DNA of 46,444 nucleotides from NCBI GenBank assembly GCA_958418185.1, contig CATZEP010000005.1:1-46444 (forward strand), written 5' to 3'. Below, piece by piece: positions 14,083 through 21,469 of this stretch. Position 1 is the first letter of the stretch. Every line of letters begins with the position of its first letter. The notes beneath the pieces were generated by a model. It saw nothing but the letters and a program-made list of their open reading frames with translations. It was not told the DNA's origin and did not search any database. This DNA is from an uncultured Collinsella sp. (GTDB lineage Bacteria; Actinomycetota; Coriobacteriia; Coriobacteriales; Coriobacteriaceae). The position numbers were made by a program, and so were the translations under genes.

Positions 14083-17000
14083 ATGAAGATCAAGAACAGA
14101 AATCGAGGTGTGCTCAGCAGGCTGATTGCCGTCGCGGCGATTGCCCTTTGCTGCGTTATGGTGCTGCCAGCGGTGGCGCATGCCGAGGGTAAAACCGAAT
14201 TCCACATCAAAAACGAGGCTGACTTTTTGTCGTGCGTGGCGCTTTCGCGCGAGCGCGACACGCGCGATTGGCACGTCTATCTCGATAACGATATTGAGCT
14301 CGATGGTGAGGACATGAAGACCATCGTCTCAAACACGGTCAAGCACCTCTCCTTTGGCAATAAGGAGCATCCCTTTAGGGGCGTTTTCGATGGCCAGAAC
14401 CACACCGTTAAAGGTCTGGACTACGCCAACAATATGTTGGATCCCGAGCGCGATACGGGCTTTTTTGCCGAGACCGATGGCGCTACCATCAAGAACTTCC
14501 TGGTCAAGGATGCCAACATTTGGGCTGACTTTCGCGGCGGCATTATCGTGGGCAAGGCCGTCAACACTCGCTTCGAAAACGTTATGGTCATGGAGAGCAC
14601 CCTGCACGTTACGTGCGCCAACAACATGCTCAACGTGATTACCAATGCGGGCTTTGAGGGGGGCCTGATTGCCGGCGAACTCGACGGCTGCACGCTCTAC
14701 AACTGCGAGGTCCGTGGTGGTCGCGCCGTTAACAACACGACTTCGGGCGTACAGGCAATCGGTGGCGAGGGCCTGTATATGGCGGCGTTTGCCGGCTACG
14801 TTAAGAACTCGACCATCGAGTATTGCCGCGTGACGCCTACGCGCAAAAAGGATGGCTCGATTGCCGAGAAGGGCATGACCGACGTCACCAATAAATACGA
14901 TGTGGCCATTGGCGCCCTGGGCGGCAACAACGTGTACGCCTCGGGTTTTGTGGGCTGTATGGCGGGTAACGCCAAGATTATCGACTGCTTCTCGACGGCG
15001 CAGTGCTACAGCTATGCCGCGTCGTACGTGGGCGTCATTTCCGTGACGCGCGCGTGGACAGGCGGACTGGCGGGCCGTATTTTAACCGAAGAAGGCAATG
15101 AGCTTGTCCGAAGCCACTTTGCGGGCGATCTGAGCTCGCGTCAGTACAACCCCATCGCCGTGATCCCCATTATTCAAAACGATGTGAACCTGGGCGGTAT
15201 TGCTGCACGCGCCAACAAGGGCGACGCCACGGTCACCGAGTGCTACTTTAAGCCGAGCGTGAGCCTTTCTGGCAATAGCCAGGGCAATCCTGCCAAAAAG
15301 AAGATCCCTTCGTTTGGCGGCGACGGTACCACCAAGGGCGACAGCTATGGTCCGTGGGATGACGAGCGCTACATCACGCGTGAGCTATGGGAAGAGCACG
15401 ACTACGACTTCTGTGCCGGTACCATGCGCTCGACCGCTAACGACGATGCCCTGGGTGGCCAGCACACCAATGAGTGGGCGATGGATTACAAGCTGAATAT
15501 CCCCGTGCATGGCCAGAGCGTTAAGGCGACGATTGATTTTCCCGGCGCGGGCACCGCGACAATCGAGGCGACCAAACTCGGTATTGATCAGAAGACCACG
15601 GATCCGTACACCTTTGCCGTGAGCGCCGTGCTGGCGGGAACGGCTCAGGGCTTGGCCCAGGGCGATACGTCGGTGACGTTTAAGCAGGAGACCTCTGCAA
15701 GGCCTGAGGGGCTGAGCGAGGCGAACGGCGGCTACCGCTTTATGGGCTGGTTCCGCGAGCCCGACGTGCGTGTGAACCGAATTGGACAAGACAACAGCTG
15801 GTTTGACGGCAAAACCGATGACGCTGCGGTGAAGGATGGCAAGCGCGTTCAGGACAACACGAAGCACGAGACGACGTCTATCTACACTGCCGACAACGGC
15901 AAGGATCATGCCGAGAGTGAGGGCTTCAAGGGCAATGACCTCTTTATCGCTTCATACGAGGCGCAGGTGCTGTTCTATAACGTTAAGGGCGAGATGCTCA
16001 ATTGGAAAGACGGCAAGGCGCACGATCAGTCTACGGACTGGTACCGCTATGGCGTCGGTTTGACGCCCGCTGCCCCCGCGGATCGCGGCGGCTTGCCGCC
16101 TACCGCGACGTTTATTGGATGGACCACGCAGCCGAATGCCGATAAGAGCATGAATGGCGCCTATGCTGCCATTACCTCAGATCAGCTGGCTGATCTGAAA
16201 AACAAGGGAGCATTCTATCCCGTGGGCAGCGAGATTGCCGTGGTCGGCCCCACCGATTTCTATCCCGTGTACAGCGACTACGTGTCGAACATCATGACGG
16301 TGTTCGAGGGCAATGAGCAGGACAAAATCGACAATGAGACCCTACGTGACGGCGTTGGCAAAACCAAAGTCGACGTCCAGACTGCCGGGGACGGCACCAG
16401 CGTCTACACGGTACAGGTGCGCGACACGGACGGTACGCCCCTGTCCGAGGGCGGCAAGCTGCCCGATGGGTATCGCTTCCTGGGCTGGTACGAAAACAAG
16501 CAGGTCGCCGATGGGTCCACGGTTGAGGTCCGCGTAAGCCGAGACCCCAGCTATACACTCCCTGCCGATGTCGATCTAACCGTGCTGCACACCTATACGG
16601 CGCGCTTTGAGTACCGCGTGGATTATTACGTTCGGGCTTATACCAACCATGGGTTTACGGACAGCAAGCTACTTTGTTCCGTTTGGAATCGCTATCAAAC
16701 GCCCTTTGAGGAAAACCTCGGTAGTACCTTCGTGCGTGAAAACGTCGTCCACTGGGGTCCGGAGCATGTTGACCACGGTATAAAGGATAGGTATGACGAA
16801 ACGTGTGACACGCGCTTCACGAAGGAAACCCTTGTCGTGAGTCCCCTTAATGCGTACTCGCACAACGTTAAAAACGATAAGGGAGCCGATACTCTAAAAG
16901 ACCTCTATGCCGATACCGATTTTCCAGGCGCTGCAACGCTAAGCGATACCTGGACTTCGGCTTCGCTGAACGTAACGGTCAAACTGGTGAATGATCGCTA

Positions 17001-19548
17001 TCGCCTGAATTTCTGGACGCTTGAGCGCGGCAATGGCTGCTGGACGTATGTGAAAAATCCCATCGAAAGCACGATGCTGGATCTCGATACGAAGTATTAC
17101 GTTCGCGCGATGATTACTACAGACGTTAACTTCTACAACAAGGACAACACAATCCTGAAGGCCGCTACGCGTCGTTACGAAAGCAACCTGCTGCAAAATA
17201 AGGTGAATGGATCAGACCCTACGTACACGTATTACTACCCGCACGTGAACACTTCGGTTGAGGCAACAGGGGACCCGCAGGATGAGCCAACTGGTTCTTA
17301 TGAAAGCCCCTTGACCCTTGAGTCTTCGCCGACTGATGCCGAGATGGCGGTGCCGGGTTATAAGTTCCTGGGCTGGATTTCGACCGCCGAGGTCAAGAAG
17401 GATTCTGCCGTCTGGAAATATATCTATGATGTCGCCAACGACCCCTATGTGACGAGCAATCCGGAAAAGGCGGCGCCATACTTGGCGACACCTGACTCCA
17501 AGGTCACCAAGTGTCAGGATGCTTATCCCGTCTACGCAAAGTACGACGTCAACTACACCACCAACCTGCATCGCGCCGGTTTTGAGGGCACTTCCGAGGT
17601 AAATGTTCCTAGGTATGACATCACCCCCGCTCTCAATGCGGACACCGATCCCGCCACGGCAACGGTGACTCCTGATACCGAAACGACGGTATACAAGTCC
17701 GGCAGCGAGCGATACAAGCTGGACAGGGTCGAAATCGAGCTTCCGAATGGCGAAGTTAAAAAGCTCGAACCTAACGGCGATAACTCGTATTCCTATCAGG
17801 TGGAACCCGGCGGGGCCTATACATTTGTGGCGTACTATTCGCCGTTGGCGGTCGTGTACCATCTCAATGCCAAAGATGTGGATGGCAAAGTTGCTCAGAA
17901 AGGCGATATGCTCGGCAACCTTGATGGCGGCATCCCGAAGCCCACTTATGACGTCAGCACTATCGATGCGGATACAGGAGGTGCGTTCAACGTCTTCGTG
18001 GGCTGGACGGAAGCCCAGCCGGCACCTGGCAAGGGCTATGTCGCTTGGTCTGAGGGTATCCGTATGGTGAGTGCTTCTACCGTGGTCAAGGCCCCCATGG
18101 AGCTGTACCCGGTCTACCGTCCCAGCCTGGTTACCGTTCAATCGAACATCGACTCAAATCTCGCGAATCCTGCTCTTGTCCGCGGTCTCGGCCGTACTGA
18201 TTCCGGCGACCAGATTTCTCTTGAGGTCAAGGCTGTCAAGGAGGTTGTCGGCAAAGACGGCACCAAGTACGACTTTGTCGGCTGGTCACGCGACTATGAA
18301 TCCGATAGCCAATACACCCTGATGACCGATGACGAGAAGTATCCCCTCGAGGGCGGTGAGCCCTTTAAGAGCGTGATCTACACTGCGGTGTACAAGATCG
18401 CGCCGTATAAGGTGCGCTATCACGGTGCCGACGGGTTGCCCATCTTTACGGCGACGGTCGACTCGGGCGATGAGCGTGCGACGGGTGCGGGTTTCGTTCA
18501 TGACGTCGATGTTCCCAAGATGGATGAGGGTGGCAACCCGGTCTATGATGACAAGGGCGATCCCGTGATGGAGCAAAAGTCCGTCGCGTATGACCCGGAC
18601 GCTTATTCCAAGATCGTTGCGCAGCTCGATGAGCGGGCGGCGGCTAACGGTGACGTGCGCGAACTCTTCCTGGAGTGGCGATATGTGCCTGCCGATGGCG
18701 CTGCAAAGTCTTGGAATGAGTTTAAGGGCGAGCCGGTCAAGGGAGACATGGATCTGTATCCCGTAACGTATCGCGTGACTGCCAACGACACATCCGATTC
18801 CACGAACCCTAAAACAATGACCGCGCGGCTTAAGTGGTTACTCGATCCCAATGCCGCCAACACAGTCAACAATAGCGCCGACAAAGCACCCTTTAAGGTC
18901 TGCTTTGCTGAGCCGTTTATGGGGACGCAGCTGACTGTTACCGTTAAGCGGGCGAGCTACGGTCCTGATGCGTCCATGACGGAGGAACCCGTTAACGACC
19001 AGTATGTCTCGCTCTACAGCTTGGGCTCGGGTAACGGTTCGTTCGACTTGGCCAACCGCCTGGAGTCCAAGAAGACGGGCGGAAGGGAGCAAGGCGACGG
19101 CAATGCCGTGTTCAACTTTGACCAGACTCATGCGCTGACGATCGTTAAAAAGATCACCGATGCAAGTGCTATGGGGCAGACGTTCCGCTTTAAGGTGACG
19201 AAGACGGCAGAGGGAACCTCTCCCGAGACGCGCATGGTCGAGGTGAAAGTCGATAAAACGCAGCAGGAAAACGGTGAAACCTGGTATGTCGGCAGCGTGC
19301 AGCTTGCCGCTCCGGCGGGTTTCTATACCGTCGAGGAAGATACGGCTTGGGCATGGCGCTACGAGGGTGAACTGAGCACGCCGGGCAAGGCACCCGGTAA
19401 ATCTGCCGAGCTGACCATCTCGTCCGCCTCGAGCGCGGGCGACACCGTGGTGACGTGCGTTAACACGCGCGCGAAGGACAAATGGGTCGACGGCGGCTCG
19501 CATGCCAAGAATGTTTGGAAAAACGGGCAGCTGAAGAGGGAGGACTAG
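14083..19548 (+). CDS. Giant secreted adhesin-like protein with beta-helix, Flg_new-type repeats and a Cna-B-like domain
   Basis: 1,821 residues. The signal peptide (1-34, cleavage after AVAHA) is the ordinary type, unlike its neighbours. Residues about 60-430 show GLUG-like turns (FRGVFDGQNHTVKGL, GLIAGELDGCTLYNCEV, ASGFVGCMAGNAKIIDC), suggesting a parallel beta-helix. Residues about 540-1410 carry six repeats centred on F-x-G-W (FMGWF, FIGWT, FLGWY, FLGWI, FVGWT, FVGWS), the Listeria-Bacteroides (Flg_new) type of surface proteins. Residues about 1680-1800 form a Cna-B/SpaA-like beta domain (TIVKKITDASAMGQTFRF, PAGFYTVEEDTAW). There is no LPXTG-type signal and no C-terminal helix, so it must attach through another protein. 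GGAGG at 14067 lies 11 bases before the ATG. Presumed role is adhesion, as the large component of the fibre system. Confidence 0.85.
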   Translation: MKIKNRNRGVLSRLIAVAAIALCCVMVLPAVAHAEGKTEFHIKNEADFLSCVALSRERDTRDWHVYLDNDIELDGEDMKTIVSNTVKHLSFGNKEHPFRGVFDGQNHTVKGLDYANNMLDPERDTGFFAETDGATIKNFLVKDANIWADFRGGIIVGKAVNTRFENVMVMESTLHVTCANNMLNVITNAGFEGGLIAGELDGCTLYNCEVRGGRAVNNTTSGVQAIGGEGLYMAAFAGYVKNSTIEYCRVTPTRKKDGSIAEKGMTDVTNKYDVAIGALGGNNVYASGFVGCMAGNAKIIDCFSTAQCYSYAASYVGVISVTRAWTGGLAGRILTEEGNELVRSHFAGDLSSRQYNPIAVIPIIQNDVNLGGIAARANKGDATVTECYFKPSVSLSGNSQGNPAKKKIPSFGGDGTTKGDSYGPWDDERYITRELWEEHDYDFCAGTMRSTANDDALGGQHTNEWAMDYKLNIPVHGQSVKATIDFPGAGTATIEATKLGIDQKTTDPYTFAVSAVLAGTAQGLAQGDTSVTFKQETSARPEGLSEANGGYRFMGWFREPDVRVNRIGQDNSWFDGKTDDAAVKDGKRVQDNTKHETTSIYTADNGKDHAESEGFKGNDLFIASYEAQVLFYNVKGEMLNWKDGKAHDQSTDWYRYGVGLTPAAPADRGGLPPTATFIGWTTQPNADKSMNGAYAAITSDQLADLKNKGAFYPVGSEIAVVGPTDFYPVYSDYVSNIMTVFEGNEQDKIDNETLRDGVGKTKVDVQTAGDGTSVYTVQVRDTDGTPLSEGGKLPDGYRFLGWYENKQVADGSTVEVRVSRDPSYTLPADVDLTVLHTYTARFEYRVDYYVRAYTNHGFTDSKLLCSVWNRYQTPFEENLGSTFVRENVVHWGPEHVDHGIKDRYDETCDTRFTKETLVVSPLNAYSHNVKNDKGADTLKDLYADTDFPGAATLSDTWTSASLNVTVKLVNDRYRLNFWTLERGNGCWTYVKNPIESTMLDLDTKYYVRAMITTDVNFYNKDNTILKAATRRYESNLLQNKVNGSDPTYTYYYPHVNTSVEATGDPQDEPTGSYESPLTLESSPTDAEMAVPGYKFLGWISTAEVKKDSAVWKYIYDVANDPYVTSNPEKAAPYLATPDSKVTKCQDAYPVYAKYDVNYTTNLHRAGFEGTSEVNVPRYDITPALNADTDPATATVTPDTETTVYKSGSERYKLDRVEIELPNGEVKKLEPNGDNSYSYQVEPGGAYTFVAYYSPLAVVYHLNAKDVDGKVAQKGDMLGNLDGGIPKPTYDVSTIDADTGGAFNVFVGWTEAQPAPGKGYVAWSEGIRMVSASTVVKAPMELYPVYRPSLVTVQSNIDSNLANPALVRGLGRTDSGDQISLEVKAVKEVVGKDGTKYDFVGWSRDYESDSQYTLMTDDEKYPLEGGEPFKSVIYTAVYKIAPYKVRYHGADGLPIFTATVDSGDERATGAGFVHDVDVPKMDEGGNPVYDDKGDPVMEQKSVAYDPDAYSKIVAQLDERAAANGDVRELFLEWRYVPADGAAKSWNEFKGEPVKGDMDLYPVTYRVTANDTSDSTNPKTMTARLKWLLDPNAANTVNNSADKAPFKVCFAEPFMGTQLTVTVKRASYGPDASMTEEPVNDQYVSLYSLGSGNGSFDLANRLESKKTGGREQGDGNAVFNFDQTHALTIVKKITDASAMGQTFRFKVTKTAEGTSPETRMVEVKVDKTQQENGETWYVGSVQLAAPAGFYTVEEDTAWAWRYEGELSTPGKAPGKSAELTISSASSAGDTVVTCVNTRAKDKWVDGGSHAKNVWKNGQLKRED

Positions 19549-19549
19549 G

Positions 19550-20119
19550 ATGACAAAGCGCAAGCAGATCGTTGCCCTCCTTGTCGGCGTTCTCCTTTTG
19601 GCCGGCGCTGTCGGCACGTTTGCGTGGCTTTCGGTTACGGGCGTGCTGGTCAACGAGTTTGGTTTTGGCTCGGTGGCGCCTTCGGTGGACGAGACGCGCG
19701 AGGACAACGTGAAGAGGGATGTCTCGGTTAAAAACACGGGCTCGGCTCCGGCATACCTGCGTGTTGCGGTGGATATCTACTGGCAGGACAAGGATGGCGC
19801 ACGCCTGTGGGATGAGCCGGTCGAGGGTACCGACTACGCTATTGTGTGGGGCGACGTGTCCAATGCCTCAACTCCTAGCAGCGCCTCGTCTTGGGTTCGC
19901 TCGGCCGACGGATTCTACTACTGGACGTCTCCCGTTGCACCGCTCGGCAAGACGGGCGTGCTCATCAAGAGCGTGTCCGAGAAGAAGGTAGATGGTAAAA
20001 ACCTAGTCGTTGACATTTCGACCCAAGCGATTCAGTCTACGCCCGACGATGCGGTCACCGAGGCATGGAACTGTATGGTCAATGATGGCGTGCTGGTGCC
20101 GCCGCACGGAGGTGCGTAA
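19550..20119 (+). CDS. TasA-like secreted protein (3)
   Basis: 189 residues. The N-terminus KRKQIVALLVGVLLLAGAVG then TFAWLSVTGVLVNEFGFG is a clear SipW-cognate signal peptide (G-T-F-A-W). The mature part contains KRDVSVKNTGSAPAYLRVAV, the same 'v.N.G..p.ylR' strand as subunit 2, and SWVRSADGFYYWTSPVAPLG then KTGVLIKSV. The C-terminal strand VVDISTQAIQSTPDDAVTEAW parallels KLDIDVQAVQAKNQQANDTV of subunit 2, so the two are probable paralogues. The ATG overlaps the region of the previous stop with one base between, preceded by GAGGGAGGA, implying tight translational coupling to the giant protein. A likely role is to hold or cap the giant adhesin in the fibre. Confidence 0.82.
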   Translation: MTKRKQIVALLVGVLLLAGAVGTFAWLSVTGVLVNEFGFGSVAPSVDETREDNVKRDVSVKNTGSAPAYLRVAVDIYWQDKDGARLWDEPVEGTDYAIVWGDVSNASTPSSASSWVRSADGFYYWTSPVAPLGKTGVLIKSVSEKKVDGKNLVVDISTQAIQSTPDDAVTEAWNCMVNDGVLVPPHGGA

Positions 20120-20121
20120 GT

Positions 20122-20820
20122 ATGGCGTTCTCGATTCGCAAAGGTGTTGCGCGCTCCTTGCGTTGCGTGGTCGCGGCTATTTTCTGCATTGCCGCACTCG
20201 CCGCTCCTGCTCGTGCGCTTGCCGACACTCCCGCGATTGCCTATGACGGAAATGCGCGCCAGCTGACGGTCTCGGGGGCGACGGGCTCCTCGGGGGAGCC
20301 CGATCTGTTTCCCGCCTTTAAAGATCTAGTGCCCGGCGATGTGCGCGAGCAGCAGATTGAGGTTCGTGCCACGGGCGTAAAGTCCCAGGTGCGCGTGTTT
20401 GTGCGGGCCGTTGTCGATCACGAGACGGCACACCTGCTGTCGCCCATTACCTTAACGGCGTCGGCGGGCGATGCGTCTGCAGGTTGGCTCCAGACGGGAA
20501 CTCCGGGTAGTGTGTTCGCACATCCCACGCAAGTCGCAACGTTTACGAACGATGGTAGCACGGTGCTCAACTTGCAACTAAGTGTCCCGACGTCGGTCGG
20601 CAACGAGCTTGCCGACGCAGGCAAGACCATTCGCTGGGAGATTACCGCCGAGGATGATGGCGAGAAGATTCCCGTACGCCCAGCTGGCAGTAAGAGCCCC
20701 GGCCTGTTTGGCCTGGCGGCAACCGGCGACAGCACGCTCACATTGCTCTTGGTGTTGCTGACGCTTGCGATCATCGCTTTTATGGCTGCGCTGCTTTTGT
20801 CCCGGCGGGATAAGCGCTAG
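20122..20820 (+). CDS. Surface protein with LAATG sortase-like signal
   Basis: 232 residues. An ordinary signal peptide ends at about residue 35 (APARALA then DTP). The middle is a beta-rich domain with VPGDVREQQIEVRATGVKSQ and LSPITLTASAGD, similar in style to the non-pilin partner domains of TasA-like systems. The C-terminus is LAATGDS, a hydrophobic helix (LTLLLVLLTLAIIAFMAALL) and RRDKR, exactly the layout of a sortase substrate. LAxTG rather than LPxTG is the motif attributed to class E sortases of high-GC Gram-positives. No sortase gene is in the window. It starts 2 bases after the previous stop and is last in the operon. It is the only member with a wall-anchor signal and so probably ties the fibre to the cell. 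Confidence 0.82.
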   Translation: MAFSIRKGVARSLRCVVAAIFCIAALAAPARALADTPAIAYDGNARQLTVSGATGSSGEPDLFPAFKDLVPGDVREQQIEVRATGVKSQVRVFVRAVVDHETAHLLSPITLTASAGDASAGWLQTGTPGSVFAHPTQVATFTNDGSTVLNLQLSVPTSVGNELADAGKTIRWEITAEDDGEKIPVRPAGSKSPGLFGLAATGDSTLTLLLVLLTLAIIAFMAALLLSRRDKR

Positions 20821-21047
20821 GTCCGTCTTCTAAATGCAACGCCCTCCCAGGCGGCGGGCACGAAGTTCCCTGCTCTACAGTCCTGCGCAAGACGGAAGCC
20901 ACATTAAGTGGCTTCCTTTGCGTGCGGAACTCGCGATGAACTTCGTGCCCACCGCCCGGGAGGGCGCACCTTTATTGCTGGAAGGCCTAATAAGCGGATA
21001 TTCCATGTCCGGACGTATTCAGAGCGGGACGGGCTTTCCGGATGGGC
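20818..21047. repeat. Covarying hairpin repeat family 3, copy B, with conserved flanks
   Basis: Outer arms 20840-20867 and 20939-20966 are complementary over 28 bp with two exceptions; both are G.U pairs if the minus strand is the RNA. The inner strands CCTGCTCTACAGTCCTGC and GTGCGGAACTCGCGAT are identical to copy A. The apical hairpin is GGAAGCCAC-ATTAA-GTGGCTTCC, different from copy A but still paired. The flanks TAGGTCCGTCTTCTAAA and TTTATTGCTGGAAGGCC then TAATAAGC...CAGAGCGGGACGGG also match copy A. The TAG is the stop codon of the preceding gene. Confidence 0.85.
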
Positions 21048-21240
21048 GGGGTCTCGAAAACCGTGTCCCGGAATTCGCCTTTGGAATGGGATGCGGTTTC
21101 CGGTTGAGGGCTCTGGTGGATAATGCGACCCGGAATTTGCGATCGGAGTGGGATGCAGTTTCCCAACGGGGCCGTAAGCGGAAGCCACATCCCACTCCGG
21201 ACGTGAATTCTGGGACACGGCTTCCGGATACAAAGAAGGC
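21010..21240. repeat. Degenerate tandem repeat, unit about 62 bp
   Basis: Units start near 21010, 21069 and 21131. Units 2 and 3 share GGAATT, GGA[A/G]TGGGATGC[A/G]GTTTCC and end in [A/C]CCC. Unit 1 is more diverged (GAGCGGGACGGGCTTTCCGG). A fourth, partly inverted piece (GGAAGCCACATCCCACTCC) follows to about 21240. There is no coding potential. It fills the space between copies B and C of the hairpin family. Confidence 0.6.
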
Positions 21241-21312
21241 CACAAGATGTGGTCTTCGACTTATATATGCTGCGGTTACCACCCCATGACAAGCCGCGCT
21301 CCAACAACAAGG

Positions 21313-21442
21313 CGTCTGTCCGGGCGGAGGCATATAAGGTTCATCGCGAGTTCCGCACGCAAAGGAGGCCACTTAATGTGGCCTCCGTCTTGCGCAGGAC
21401 TGTCCGAGCAGGGAACCTTATATGCCTCCGCCTGGACAGACG
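21313..21442. repeat. Covarying hairpin repeat family 3, copy C (inverted)
   Basis: Arms 21313-21341 and 21414-21442 pair over 29 bp with a single G.T. The inner strands appear in reverse-complement order relative to copies A and B (ATCGCGAGTTCCGCAC first, GCAGGACTGTCCGAGCAGG later). The apical hairpin is GGAGGCCAC-TTAAT-GTGGCCTCC. It lies 27 bases beyond the stop of the minus-strand gene and could terminate it. The long flanks of copies A and B are only faintly recognisable. Confidence 0.8.
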
Positions 21443-21469
21443 TTTCAGTTATGAATTCGCAGCTAGTCG

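Noticed and set aside
21010..21240. CRISPR array
   Set aside because: The units are degenerate, about 62 bp with no regular spacer, and no cas genes are near. They are tandem repeats.
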